A stretch of 64,000 nt of DNA from Haloarchaeobius sp. FL176 (GCF_024609245.1 NZ_JANJYH010000005.1:186001-250000), one strand, 5' to 3'; shown: positions 37,752 through 46,526, counted from the first letter of the stretch. The notes: a model not told the origin generated them from the sequence alone. Translations and numbers: made by a program.

Positions 37752-38399
37752 GTGCCCTCGCCGTTCGACGTGTTGCAGGTCGACGCCGACGCCGACGAGC
37801 AGACAGTGCACCAGGCGTACCGCCGTCGGGTGAAGGAGGCCCATCCGGACCAGGGCGGATCCGCACAGGAGTTCCAGCTGGTCCAGTCGGCCTACGAGAC
37901 CATCGTCGAGGGCAGCGCCGACAGCTGGTACGAGACGAACGGGACAGACGAGCCGGCGACGGCGGCGGAGTCCGCGCCGGAGCCCGAGCAGGACCCGAAC
38001 GTGTCCGTCGAGTACCTCGACTACGAGGCGGTCGTGGCGAACGGCTGGGAGCTCGGCGACGACGAGCTGTTCCAGAAGGCACGACGGGCGGGGCTCGACG
38101 AGGACGCGTACGGCGAGCTGACGGTCGAGCCCGGCGACTACCTGCTGGAGGCCGCGGAGGACGAGGGGTTCGAGTGGCCGTTCTCGTGTCGCGGCGGCGC
38201 GTGTGCGAACTGCGCGGTGCTGGTCGTCGACGGCGAGATGGAGATGACCGTCGACAACGTGCTCTCGGCCGACCTCGTCACACAGGGAATCCAGCTCTCC
38301 TGTATCGGAACCCCCGTGAGCGACGACCTCAGGGTCGTCTTCAACGTGAAGGACCTGCCGGGGCTGGAGGAGCTCCAGCTGCCGTCCCGGATGAACTGA
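37752..38399 (+). CDS. J-domain/2Fe-2S ferredoxin fusion protein
   Basis: A 215-residue fusion. Residues about 3-65 form a J-domain (SPFDVLQVDADADEQTVHQA, RRRVKEAHPDQGGSAQEFQL with the HPD motif). After an acidic linker, residues about 125-215 are a plant-type ferredoxin with FSCRGGACANCAVLVVDGEM and LSCIG, giving the CxxxxCxxC...C cluster ligands. The start is GTG 37752, supported by an acttattac box about 27 bp upstream. J-domain-ferredoxin fusions are known in haloarchaea. The J-domain may recruit Hsp70 for cluster loading, which is inference. Confidence 0.9.
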   Translation: MPSPFDVLQVDADADEQTVHQAYRRRVKEAHPDQGGSAQEFQLVQSAYETIVEGSADSWYETNGTDEPATAAESAPEPEQDPNVSVEYLDYEAVVANGWELGDDELFQKARRAGLDEDAYGELTVEPGDYLLEAAEDEGFEWPFSCRGGACANCAVLVVDGEMEMTVDNVLSADLVTQGIQLSCIGTPVSDDLRVVFNVKDLPGLEELQLPSRMN

Positions 38400-38407
38400 C
38401 CCGGTTC

Positions 38408-39133
38408 TCAGGGCCAGAGTCCGAGCAGCACCGCGAGCCCCGCGACCGCCAGCCCGCCGCCGAGGAGCGAGACGACCGCGTCGGCGGCCGTGAACCGGAA
38501 GCGGGGCGGTGTGGGCTCCCACGAGAAACAGCGCGCTCTGAGCGCCAGCGCCAGCCGGTCCGCGCGCTCGAACGCCCGGACGAGTCCGAGACGGCCGAGC
38601 CGGCCGAGGCGGTCGGTCACCGGGCGCTCGCCGCCGAGACGGGCACGCATGGCGGTCCGGGCGGCGGTCAGGTCACGGCGGAGCACCGGCAGGAACCGGG
38701 CGGTGAGCGCGACGCCGACGCCGAGCAGGCGGCCCGCGTTCCCCGGGACGTATCGCTGGATGGTCGCCCGCGTCTCGCGGATGGGCGTCGTGCGGACGTA
38801 GGCCGCGCCGACGAACAGTACGAGGCCGACGCGGCTCACGGCGAGCGACGGGGCGACCGCCCGCCCGGGGGTGAGTCGGAGCGGCGAGAGCGCGACCAGG
38901 TCGATGGCGGGGCCGCTGAACAGGAGCACGAACACGAACCAGTAGGTGCGGACGACCGCGACGGGGCTGGTCCGGGACCCAAGGAGCGCGAGCGCGGCCA
39001 CGACCACCACCGCGGCGAGCCAGCGCGGCGTCGGGCTCGCGAACGCGGCGATGGCGAAGCCGAACTGGAACAGCAGCTTCGAGCGGGCGTCGAGTCGGTG
39101 GGCGAACGTTCCTCCGGGTGTGTAGCTGATCAT
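38408..39133 (-). CDS. bioN: Energy-coupling factor transporter T subunit (biotin uptake)
   Basis: A 241-residue membrane protein of about five helices. It starts MISYTPGGTFAHRLDARSKL, the EcfT-type N-terminus, and has LTARFLPVLRRDLTAARTAM and RADRLALALRARCFSW, the two Ala-Arg coupling motifs that touch the ATPase. It follows the ATPase gene by 12 bases in a bioY-bioM-bioN operon. It couples ATP hydrolysis to the biotin-binding subunit. Confidence 0.92.
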   Translation of the reverse strand: MISYTPGGTFAHRLDARSKLLFQFGFAIAAFASPTPRWLAAVVVVAALALLGSRTSPVAVVRTYWFVFVLLFSGPAIDLVALSPLRLTPGRAVAPSLAVSRVGLVLFVGAAYVRTTPIRETRATIQRYVPGNAGRLLGVGVALTARFLPVLRRDLTAARTAMRARLGGERPVTDRLGRLGRLGLVRAFERADRLALALRARCFSWEPTPPRFRFTAADAVVSLLGGGLAVAGLAVLLGLWP

Positions 39134-39145
39134 CGGTGGCAGTGG

Positions 39146-39847
39146 TCACGACGGCACGTCGACGGCCACGTCGGCGAGCGCGTCGCGCACCGAGTCGGGC
39201 GGGCCGTCGGCGACGATGCGACCGTCCGCGAGCGCGACGACGCGGTCTGCGGTGTCGAACCACTCGCGGAGGTCGTGGGTGACGACGACGACGCTGGTCC
39301 CGTCGGCGTGCAGGGCCGTGAGGCGGGAGCGGACGGAGTCGCGGCCGGTCGCGTCCAGTCCGGCGAGCGGTTCGTCGAGTATCAGGTGCGCCGGCTCCAT
39401 CGCCAGCGCGCCCGCGATGGCGACCCGGGCCTCCTCACCGCCGGAGAGCTCGTCGACGCGCTCGTCCGCACGACCGGCCATCCCGACCGCCTCGAGGGCG
39501 TCGGCGACCCGGGCGTCCACCGCCTCGCGATCGAGGCCCAGGTTCTCGGGGCCGAAGGCCACGTCCGCGCCGACCGTCGCGGCGACGAGCTGGTCGCGAG
39601 GGTGCTGGAACACCATGCCGACGCGGGTGCGGGCACGCACGAGGTTCTCGTGGACGGGCGTGCCGTCGACGGTGACGGTGCCCGAGTCGGGTTCGAGCAG
39701 GCCGTTGCACTGTCGGACGAGCGTCGTCTTCCCGCTGCCGTTCGCACCGACGACGAGGACGAACTCGCCGTCCCCGACGGTCGTCGAAACCCCGTCCAGC
39801 ACGCGGGTATCGCCGTAGCTGTGCGAGAGGTCCTCGACGCGGATCAT
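39146..39847 (-). CDS. bioM: Energy-coupling factor ATPase (biotin uptake)
   Basis: A 233-residue ABC ATPase: Walker A VVGANGSGKTTLVRQCNGLL, signature LSGGEEARVAIAGALAM, Walker B LILDEPLAGLDATG and switch His in VVVVTHDL. The Q-loop is VGMVFQHPRDQLVA, typical of cobalt/biotin ECF ATPases. Its ATG overlaps the bioY stop by four bases (ATGA), so translation is coupled. As a single ATPase it probably forms a homodimer. Confidence 0.93.
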   Translation of the reverse strand: MIRVEDLSHSYGDTRVLDGVSTTVGDGEFVLVVGANGSGKTTLVRQCNGLLEPDSGTVTVDGTPVHENLVRARTRVGMVFQHPRDQLVAATVGADVAFGPENLGLDREAVDARVADALEAVGMAGRADERVDELSGGEEARVAIAGALAMEPAHLILDEPLAGLDATGRDSVRSRLTALHADGTSVVVVTHDLREWFDTADRVVALADGRIVADGPPDSVRDALADVAVDVPS

Positions 39848-40497
39848 TCGACGAGTGCGTCGAGTTCGCCGCTGCGGACGATGCCGAGCGTCGCGAGTAT
39901 CTTCAGCACGTCGCCGGGGAGGAAGATGGCCGCGCCGACGACGACGGCCTGGGGCATGCTCACGGTCGGCCCCGACAGCGCGACGAACGGCGGGTCGAGC
40001 GGGACCGCCATCGCCGCCGAGAGCGAGTAGTCCGTGGTCTCGGCGAGCCACGGCACCCCCACCGCGTAGATGACAGTGATACCAGCGAGTAACGCGAGTG
40101 ACTGCCGCCAGGTGGGGACCGCCGACGGCCGCTTCGCGTCGAGGCCGCCGTGGGCGAGCAGCCCGATGACCACCGCCGCGAGGACGTAGCCGACGAGGTA
40201 GCCGCCGGTCGGGCCGAGCACGACTCCGAGTCCGCCGGAGGCGCTCGAGAACACGGGCACCCCGGCCGCGCCGGTGAGCACGTACAGCAGCATCGAGAGG
40301 CCGCCCCACCGTGCGCCGAGCAACAGTCCCGCTGCGTACACCCCGAACGGCTGGAACGAGATCGGTGCCGGGAGTCCCGGGACGGGAATCGATATCTGTG
40401 CGAGCGCGGCCGTCAGCGCAGCGACGACCGCCGCCAGAGCGAGTCGTTCGACCGTCTCGTCGGCGACGAGGTCGACCGATTCGTGCGAGTCCGACAT
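39844..40497 (-). CDS. bioY: Biotin transporter substrate-binding subunit BioY
   Basis: A 217-residue six-helix membrane protein. Signatures are LAQISIPVPGLPAPISFQPF, YAAGLLLGARWGG, GAAGVPVFSSASGGLGVVLG and PTGGYLVGYVLAAVV, the conserved BioY biotin-binding segments. It is the first gene of a bioY-bioM-bioN operon. A short acidic N-terminal extension (SDSHESVDLVADETVE) is a haloarchaeal feature. The presence of uptake genes suggests reliance on external biotin, though synthesis genes could lie elsewhere. Confidence 0.95.
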   Translation of the reverse strand: MSDSHESVDLVADETVERLALAAVVAALTAALAQISIPVPGLPAPISFQPFGVYAAGLLLGARWGGLSMLLYVLTGAAGVPVFSSASGGLGVVLGPTGGYLVGYVLAAVVIGLLAHGGLDAKRPSAVPTWRQSLALLAGITVIYAVGVPWLAETTDYSLSAAMAVPLDPPFVALSGPTVSMPQAVVVGAAIFLPGDVLKILATLGIVRSGELDALVE

Positions 40498-40569
40498 ACG
40501 TCCCGAATGTCCGTCAACCAGTAATAGCGTGCCGGTTTACAGCCGGCGAGGGACCAGTGAGCCGCCCGT

Positions 40570-41898
40570 TCAGACCTGTCGGAGGCGGATGAGTCGGTCG
40601 CCGTTGTCCTTGGGGAAGTCGCCCTCGGCGCGGCCGTCGCGGTTGCACGTGATGAAGTAGAGGTCGCCGTCGGGCCCCTGTTCGACGTGGCGGATTCGGC
40701 CGAACTCGTCCTCGAACAGGTGGTGCGAGGTGGCGACGTAGCCGTTGTCCAGCCAGTCCGCGTCGTGCCGTTTCCCGTTCCCGACCGGGGGCAGGTCGCC
40801 GTCCGGTGGCGAGAGCGTCACGACGTTGATGCGCTGGCTCCACAGCCCCCCGACCAGCAGTCGGTTCTGGAGGCCCGGGACGCTCTCGCCGGTGTAGAAG
40901 ACGCCACCGCTCGGTGCCCACGAGGTGTTCGCTCCCGTGTGCGCGACCGGTCGATTGTAGTCGCTGCCGGGGTACTCCTCGGCCGTGCGGACTTCCGGCC
41001 AGCCGCCGTTCCAGCCGGGGGAGATCAGGCTCACCTCGTCCTGTGCGGTCTGTCCGTGCTCGGACACGACCGGCGTCGCGTCCGGCAGCCACGTGATCGT
41101 CTGGGGGTTCCGGTGGCCCAGCGAGAAGACCCGGCCGTCGCCAGCCTCGGTGTTCCCCTCGACCGGGTCGCCCGAGGCGGTGATGCGGAGCACCTTCCCG
41201 CCCAGCGACTCTGTGCTCTGGCTGTTCTCCGCGGTCCCGCCGTCACCCGTCGTGACCCAGAGGTGGCCCTCGGGGCCGAACGCGATGCGGCCGCCATCGT
41301 GGTAGCTCTCGCCGGGGATGCCTTCGACGAGCGTCGTCACCGTCGACGCCGGGTCGTCCGCGGACGCGTCGAACGACGCCACCTTGTTCTTCTCCGTCCC
41401 GCCATCCATGTACGTGTAGTAGGCGTACACCAGCGGTGGGTCCGGGTAGTCCGGGTGCGCAGCGACGCCGAGCAGGCCGCCTTCACCGCCCTCGACCCAC
41501 CAGGTCTGCTCGTCGGGGCTGTCGATGGAGCCCGCGTCGATGGCCTCGTCCGGCTCGACCACGTCGACCACGTCCCCGGACTCGAACTTCCGAATGTTGC
41601 CGGTGCGCTCGGTCAGGAACAGCTCGTCTTCACCGGTAAACGAGATGTCCCACGGGATATCGAGGTTCTCGACCAGCACTTCCGTCTCGTACTCGTAGTC
41701 GAGAGGGGAGTCCGTCGGCGGCTCCCAGTCCTCGTCGTACTTCGGCCACTCGTCCTGTTCGACTGTCGGGTCGTACGCCGAGGTCGGCGGATCGGTCGGC
41801 GTGCCGCCACTACCAGTGACATCCGAGAGACAGCCGGCCAGACCGGCCGCCGCAGCCGCCGCGAGGAACTGGCGGCGGGATGGAGGGTTCGGTGCCAT
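40570..41898 (-). CDS. PQQ-dependent sugar dehydrogenase-like Tat lipoprotein
   Basis: A 442-residue exported protein: Tat signal and lipobox (SRRQFLAAAAAAGLAGC), then a six-bladed propeller of the soluble glucose/sorbosone dehydrogenase family. Typical segments are LDIPWDISFTGEDELFLTER, GGLLGVAAHPDYPDPPLVYA, AFGPEGHLWVTTGDGG and EFGRIRHVEQGPDGDLYFIT. These enzymes oxidise sugars with PQQ and pass electrons to membrane carriers. The lipid anchor would hold it on the outer face of the membrane. PQQ biosynthesis genes are not in the window. Confidence 0.9.
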   Translation of the reverse strand: MAPNPPSRRQFLAAAAAAGLAGCLSDVTGSGGTPTDPPTSAYDPTVEQDEWPKYDEDWEPPTDSPLDYEYETEVLVENLDIPWDISFTGEDELFLTERTGNIRKFESGDVVDVVEPDEAIDAGSIDSPDEQTWWVEGGEGGLLGVAAHPDYPDPPLVYAYYTYMDGGTEKNKVASFDASADDPASTVTTLVEGIPGESYHDGGRIAFGPEGHLWVTTGDGGTAENSQSTESLGGKVLRITASGDPVEGNTEAGDGRVFSLGHRNPQTITWLPDATPVVSEHGQTAQDEVSLISPGWNGGWPEVRTAEEYPGSDYNRPVAHTGANTSWAPSGGVFYTGESVPGLQNRLLVGGLWSQRINVVTLSPPDGDLPPVGNGKRHDADWLDNGYVATSHHLFEDEFGRIRHVEQGPDGDLYFITCNRDGRAEGDFPKDNGDRLIRLRQV

Positions 41899-41994
41899 AC
41901 CAGGTGCTATCGACAGGATAGGTAAATACTTCGTGCTATCCGGCCGCCGAGCCGGTGGCTCCGGGCGTGGCGAGAACGGGAGATAGAGAGAGCG

Positions 41995-42609
41995 TTAGCG
42001 TGCCGCGGCCGCGACGCGTTCCTTCTCTTCCTTCTGGCTGACGGCGTACGTCTGGACGTCGTAGTTCGCCGCGCCGACGAGCTGGTTGGCCAGCGCCTCG
42101 GCGGCGGACGTCGGGGTCTTGAACGAGTCCTTGTAGACACCGTCGGTCAGGAACAGCAGGGCCTGGTCGACGCGGCGCTGCGGCGCGACGTCGACGGCCT
42201 TCGGGACCGAGATGCCACCGTACTTCAGGCGAACGGTCTCCTCGCGGGGTGCCGCGTTCTCGACGGCGGTCACGAGCACCTGGATCGGGTTCTCGTCGGT
42301 GCGCTCGTGGATCTGCTCGAAGCCATCGCGGACGATCTGGATCGCCTTCTGCTTCTTGCCGGTGTTCTCCTCCGTCTGCATCAGACGGTTGATGAGTCGC
42401 TCGACGATGGAGATCTCGGACTTCTTGAACTGCTTCGAGGAGTGCCGACCCATCGTGTGCGCGACCGGCGTCACCGAGATGTAGCGCTCGGTGGACGGGT
42501 CGTTGTACTCGATGTCGGTCACGTCCCACGCGCCGAACAGCTGGGCGCGTGCGCCCTCGTCGTCGGTTCCCGCCGGCTTGTCCGGCTCGGGTGTGTCTTC
42601 GGCCGACAT
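41995..42609 (-). CDS. rpsG: 30S ribosomal protein S7 (uS7)
   Basis: A 204-residue protein with the archaeal S7 pattern: KLFGAWD-type start (here LFGAWDVTDIEYNDPSTERY), SKQFKKSEISIVERLINRLM, ENAAPREETVRLKYGGISVP and a basic C-terminus ending KERVAAAAR. It starts two bases after the S12 stop. It nucleates assembly of the small subunit head. Confidence 0.98.
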   Translation of the reverse strand: MSAEDTPEPDKPAGTDDEGARAQLFGAWDVTDIEYNDPSTERYISVTPVAHTMGRHSSKQFKKSEISIVERLINRLMQTEENTGKKQKAIQIVRDGFEQIHERTDENPIQVLVTAVENAAPREETVRLKYGGISVPKAVDVAPQRRVDQALLFLTDGVYKDSFKTPTSAAEALANQLVGAANYDVQTYAVSQKEEKERVAAAAR

Positions 42610-42611
42610 GG

Positions 42612-43040
42612 TTAGCGCACCGGCTTCTCCGCGTTCCCGCGGACGAGTTCGAGCATTGCGACGCCGTTGACCTTCTCGACCTTGTAGTTCACGCCGGAGA
42701 GGTCACCCATCGCGCGACCCTTCGCCCCACCGATACCGGCGATGGTGACTTCGTCGTGCTCGTCGATGAACGAGATGGCACCGTCGCCCGGGCAGAACGC
42801 CGTGACCTGCTTGCCGTTCTTGATCAGCTGGACACGAACACACTTCCGGATCGCGGAGTTCGGCTGCTTCGCTTCGATGCCGACCTTCTCCAGTACGATA
42901 CCTCGACCCTGGGGCGCGCCCTCGAGCGGGTCGGACTTCTTGCGAAGTCCGCGCTCGCGTCGAGCGTACTCAGAGTCGGACCACCGGTGATTCTGGCGGT
43001 CCTTCTTGAGCTTGCGCGCGGCGTATTTGCCGTTCGCCAT
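42612..43040 (-). CDS. rpsL: 30S ribosomal protein S12 (uS12)
   Basis: A 142-residue decoding-site protein. It begins [20 protein letters not shown] and contains [20 protein letters not shown], with the KQPNSA motif where streptomycin resistance changes occur in bacteria. A minus-strand box cttaagtg (43066-43073) is about 28 bp before the ATG, giving a nearly leaderless start. rpsG follows after two bases. In most haloarchaea nusA and the RNA polymerase genes lie just upstream; here they do not. Confidence 0.98.
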   Translation of the reverse strand: MANGKYAARKLKKDRQNHRWSDSEYARRERGLRKKSDPLEGAPQGRGIVLEKVGIEAKQPNSAIRKCVRVQLIKNGKQVTAFCPGDGAISFIDEHDEVTIAGIGGAKGRAMGDLSGVNYKVEKVNGVAMLELVRGNAEKPVR

Positions 43041-43065
43041 AGTACCAGTCGCTATCTTACGGAGG

Positions 43066-43073
43066 CACTTAAG
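43066..43073 (-). promoter_or_regulatory. TATA box of rpsL-rpsG
   Basis: The sequence cacttaag (cttaagtg on the minus strand) is centred about 29 bp before ATG 43040 and gives the S12-S7 pair its own promoter. Confidence 0.6.
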
Positions 43074-43465
43074 CCCACCCTTTTGACCCCGCGAGTTACG
43101 GCTCCAGCGAGCGCGAGAGGGGTCGAAGGAGGAATCTGAGGCCGTTTCGGGGTTCGAAGTTACGCGCTCTACGCGCTCCTTATCTCGAAAGCGCTTCGCA
43201 GACCCGTTCGTTTGGGGTTTCGTCGTGTTCGGGTGTGCTGGTTGGTGTGCTGTCTGTATTCTCGTGATGTGAGCGGTAGTTCGGTGGGAGAACAGTTGGA
43301 GACACCAGCAGCCAGAGTGCGGGATTTTCTGGCTGTTGTCGGAGGAGCTGCCTCGCATGGTTCACCGAACCTCGCGCCCGGCCAAATCCGCCCAATTTCC
43401 ACGACGACAGCACGAACGAACCAAAACCGGGACAATCGTAACCACACGTACGGGCGGTCCGACGG
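43074..43465. other. Intergenic region between rpsL and the zinc-finger gene
   Basis: I see no supported gene in this stretch. It holds a stem-loop: cagcagccag at 43306-43315 pairs with ctggctgttg at 43329-43338 (ten pairs, one G-U) across a 13-nt loop. The position is upstream of the mapped rpsL TATA box, so it would be transcribed only from a second, more distant promoter. Open frames here change codon character and are judged spurious. Confidence 0.4.
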
Positions 43466-43473
43466 CTTTTACC
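43466..43473 (+). promoter_or_regulatory. TATA box of the zinc-finger/pcm operon
   Basis: The sequence cttttacc lies 27 bp before ATG 43496, indicating a leaderless transcript. Confidence 0.6.
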
Positions 43474-43495
43474 GCGTCGCGGTGTACTACGGCGT

Positions 43496-44149
43496 ATGAG
43501 CGAAGTCGCCGACAGGCTCGCACTCCCCTGTCCCTCGTGTTCGCCCGAGTTCGATCGGGCGCACGAGGTGCTGAAGGAGCGCGGGCAGATGTACACGGTC
43601 CGCTGTACGGAGTGCGGGCACGTCCACAAGGAGCGAGTCGAGCCGGACGAGACGGCCGAGATCGACGTCGTCGTCAGTCAGGACGGGGACTCCTTCACCG
43701 CGACGGTGGAGGCCCCGGTCGACGAGACGGTCGCGACGGGCGAGGAGTTCATCCTCGACACCGACGAGGCCATCATGACGGTTCGCATCACGAGCCTCGA
43801 GCTCGACGGCGAGCGTCGGGTCGAGGAGGCCGAGGCGGGCGACGTGGAGACGTTCTGGACCCGCGCGGTCGGGAACGTCGGGGTCAACGTGACCATCCAC
43901 CCGCGCGACGGTCGCAACAACGAGACGCGCTCGGAGCGCGTGCACGTCCCCGGCGACTACGAGTTCGTCGTGGGCGAGACGGAGACGTTCGACAACGACG
44001 AGTTCACCATCAGCGGCATCGCGGTGCGTGCCGACGCGGAGGGCTACTACCACGACAAGCTCGACCACGACGGCGACACGGTCGTCGCCAAGGACGCGAA
44101 GCGCGTCTACGCGTGGGACGAAGAGACGACGGCCTGGTCCGCCTGGTGA
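43496..44149 (+). CDS. HVO_0476-family zinc-finger protein
   Basis: A 217-residue acidic protein. The N-terminus has a zinc ribbon formed by LPCPSCSPEF and VRCTECGHVHKE. The rest is rich in beta strands (DVVVSQDGDSFTATVEAPVD, GVNVTIHPRDGRNNET). It belongs to a haloarchaeal family known by the locus name HVO_0476; the function is unknown. The stop is followed after one base by the pcm ATG, so the two genes form an operon. Confidence 0.88.
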   Translation: MSEVADRLALPCPSCSPEFDRAHEVLKERGQMYTVRCTECGHVHKERVEPDETAEIDVVVSQDGDSFTATVEAPVDETVATGEEFILDTDEAIMTVRITSLELDGERRVEEAEAGDVETFWTRAVGNVGVNVTIHPRDGRNNETRSERVHVPGDYEFVVGETETFDNDEFTISGIAVRADAEGYYHDKLDHDGDTVVAKDAKRVYAWDEETTAWSAW

Positions 44150-44150
44150 G

Positions 44151-44777
44151 ATGAGCTTCGAGGCCGCCCGGGAGTCGCTGGTCGACCGACTCGACCGCCG
44201 GAGCGACGTCCGGCGGGAGTCGACGCTCGACGCGATGCGGGCGGTCCCGAGACACGAGTTCGTCCCGGAGTCACGCCGGAGCGAGGCGTACGCCGACCGC
44301 CCCCTGCCCATCGGGGACGGCGCGACCATCAGCGCGCCGCACATGGTCGCCATCATGGTCGACGCGCTCGACCTCTCGGCCGGCGACCGGGTGCTCGAAG
44401 TCGGCACCGGCTGTGGCTACCACGCGGCCGTCGCCGCCGAGGTCGTCGGCGCGAAGAGCGTCTTCTCCGTCGAGTACAGCGAGCGACTCGCCAGCGAGGC
44501 TCGCGAGCGCCTCGACAGGCTCGGCTACGGGGACATCGAGATCCGGACCGGCGACGGCCGCGAGGGCTGGCCGGAACACGCCCCCTACGATTCGGCGTAC
44601 CTGACCTGCGCAGCGCCCGAGCTCCCGGACGCGGTCGTCGAACAGGTCCGTCCGGGCGGGGTCGTCCTCGGCCCCATCGGCACCGACCGGCAGCGGCTCG
44701 TCCACGCGACCCGGCGGGCCGACGGCTCGCTCGACCGCGAGGACCGGGGCGGCGTGCGCTTCGTCCGGATGCAGTGA
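44151..44777 (+). CDS. pcm: Protein-L-isoaspartate O-methyltransferase
   Basis: A 208-residue repair enzyme that methylates isoaspartyl residues in damaged proteins using S-adenosylmethionine. It has VPRHEFVPESRRSEAYADRP, DGATISAPHMVAIMVDAL (the substrate-binding Ser region), VLEVGTGCGYHAAVAAEVVG (cofactor loop) and PYDSAYLTCAAPELPDAVVE. It starts one base after the zinc-finger gene. A divergent paralogue lies about 1 kb downstream. Confidence 0.95.
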   Translation: MSFEAARESLVDRLDRRSDVRRESTLDAMRAVPRHEFVPESRRSEAYADRPLPIGDGATISAPHMVAIMVDALDLSAGDRVLEVGTGCGYHAAVAAEVVGAKSVFSVEYSERLASEARERLDRLGYGDIEIRTGDGREGWPEHAPYDSAYLTCAAPELPDAVVEQVRPGGVVLGPIGTDRQRLVHATRRADGSLDREDRGGVRFVRMQ

Positions 44778-44808
44778 ATTATCCCCCTCCGGTCCGTCAT
44801 CGCCGACC

Positions 44809-45774
44809 ATGACAGAGGACCGGGAGACGCTGTTCCTGCTGTGGGCCGCTCGCGAGACGGGCGTCCTCGACGCGTTGCTCTCCGACGCGGACACGCCAGC
44901 GGCGGTCGCCGAACGGACGGACGTGACCGAACGCGCGGCCCGACTCACCGTCGAGGCCCTCGCCGACGCCGGCTTCTTCCGCGACGTGGGCGGCGTCTAC
45001 GAGCCGACGAACCGCTCGCTGGGCTTCCTCGCGGCTGCCGACCTTCGCTCCGTTGGGCGCTTCCCGGCCGAGCTGGACGACCTCGACGCGCTCCGCCACC
45101 TCCCGGCGACGATGCGAGGCGAGGCACCCCCCGCTGGCTCCAGCGACGAACCCGCACCCGACGGCACCGCGACCGAGTGGACCCGCAACCGACTCGGCCG
45201 CGTGCAGGCGACCGATGAAGCGACCGTCCGGGCCTGCGTCACCGTCGCCCAGCACGTCGTCCCCGACGGCCAGGTCGTCGACATCGGCGGCGCGCCGGGC
45301 ACCTACGCCGTCGAGTTCGCACGGCGGGGGTACGACGTGACCCTGCTCGATGCCGCCGACCGGCTCGACGCGTCGGCATCGCTGCTCGCCCGCGAGCCTG
45401 TGGCGACGGCCACCTGGAACCTGCCCGGCGACGACGGGGTCGACTCCAGCAGCCTCCCCGTCGAGGGAGTCAACTGCGCGTTCGTCCCGCTGCGGACCAG
45501 CGAGCGCTCGGCGAAGGCGAACCGGCGACTCGTCGCCGGGGCGGCCGACGCGCTCGCGCCGGGGGGCTGGCTCGTGGTCGTCGATTACCTTCGCGAGCGC
45601 TCGCCCGCCGCGCGCGAGGCGACCGTCCGTCGACTCGCACTCGGCTCCGGCGAGGCCCATGCGCCCACTGCCTACCGGGACTGGTTCGAAACTGCCGGAC
45701 TACGGGCGGTTCAGGTGCGTGACGTCCCGGGAACGGACCGCCAGGCGGTGCTCGGGCAGGCGCGAGATTCTTAA
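44809..45774 (+). CDS. Class I SAM-dependent methyltransferase, O-methyltransferase-like
   Basis: A 321-residue protein. The N-terminal third is a winged-helix dimerisation-type module (ARETGVLDALLSDADTPAAV, RLTVEALADAGFFRDVGGVY) as in plant- and polyketide-type O-methyltransferases. The Rossmann domain has VVDIGGAPGTYAVEFARRGY and DVTLLDAAD for cofactor binding, then LAPGGWLVVVDYLRE. A box gaattatcc at 44778-44786 is placed for a leaderless start. The substrate is unknown. It lies between the two isoaspartyl methyltransferase paralogues, all on the same strand. Confidence 0.87.
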   Translation: MTEDRETLFLLWAARETGVLDALLSDADTPAAVAERTDVTERAARLTVEALADAGFFRDVGGVYEPTNRSLGFLAAADLRSVGRFPAELDDLDALRHLPATMRGEAPPAGSSDEPAPDGTATEWTRNRLGRVQATDEATVRACVTVAQHVVPDGQVVDIGGAPGTYAVEFARRGYDVTLLDAADRLDASASLLAREPVATATWNLPGDDGVDSSSLPVEGVNCAFVPLRTSERSAKANRRLVAGAADALAPGGWLVVVDYLRERSPAAREATVRRLALGSGEAHAPTAYRDWFETAGLRAVQVRDVPGTDRQAVLGQARDS

Positions 45775-45797
45775 CTGAGCATCACGGAGCTTCGGGC

Positions 45798-46526
45798 ATG
45801 GAGCCGGCGGCGCTGCGGGACGACATGGTCGACAGCCTCGAACACGACGCGAAGGGCGTCGTGGGCAGCGACGCGGTCGGCCTCGCGCTGCGGGAGGTGC
45901 CCCGCCACGAGTTCGTCCCCGAGGAGAAACGCGCGTACACCGACCAGTCACACGAGCACGCCGGCACCCGCATCCTCTCGCCGACCGCGGTCGCGCGGCT
46001 GTTCGAGGCGCTCGACGTCGACGCTGGCGACGCGGTGCTCGTCGTCGGCGCTGGCGTCGGCTACACCAGCGCGGTCGCCGCCGAACTCGCCGGCGCGTGC
46101 AACGTCCACGCCGTAGACATCACCCGCCACGTCGTCTACGAGGCGCGGTCGAACCTCGCGGACGCCGGATACGGGGAGGTACTCGTCGACTGCCGCGACG
46201 GCACCCACGGTCTCGCCGAGTACGCGCCGTTCGACCGGGTGCTGGTCGAGGCCGGCGCCGTCGAGCCACCGCGTGCACTCGTCGACCAGCTCGCGGACGA
46301 CGGACGACTCGTCATGCCCCAGGGCGCGGCCGGGCAGACGCTCGTCTCCGTCGACGCCGACGGCGAGGTCGTCGGCGAGCACGGCCCGGTCGCGTTCGCG
46401 CCGCTGCTCGTCGAGGGCGAGCAGGCCGGCGCACTCGAACGGAACCGGACCGACCGCGAGGACCGCGAACGTGCCCAGGCCACCGTCGGGAACGGCTGGG
46501 AGCACGAGTGGATCGACTGGGATTAG
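45798..46526 (+). CDS. Divergent protein-L-isoaspartate methyltransferase paralogue
   Basis: A 242-residue protein aligned along its length with pcm. VPRHEFVPEEKRAY is kept, but the substrate loop is GTRILSPTAVARLFEALDV where pcm has TISAPHMVAIMVDAL, and the cofactor loop is VLVVGAGVGYTSAVAAELAG where pcm has VLEVGTGCGYH; the acidic residue of motif I is Val here. A C-terminal extension rich in charged residues (ERNRTDREDRERAQATVGNG) is unique to it. It may act on a different substrate or be structural. Its 3' end overlaps the convergent membrane gene by four bases. Confidence 0.83.
   Translation: MEPAALRDDMVDSLEHDAKGVVGSDAVGLALREVPRHEFVPEEKRAYTDQSHEHAGTRILSPTAVARLFEALDVDAGDAVLVVGAGVGYTSAVAAELAGACNVHAVDITRHVVYEARSNLADAGYGEVLVDCRDGTHGLAEYAPFDRVLVEAGAVEPPRALVDQLADDGRLVMPQGAAGQTLVSVDADGEVVGEHGPVAFAPLLVEGEQAGALERNRTDREDRERAQATVGNGWEHEWIDWD

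Noticed and set aside
43212-43499. 95-codon open frame upstream of the zinc-finger gene
   Set aside because: It runs through the TATA box of the next gene and its composition differs from the acidic proteins around it.
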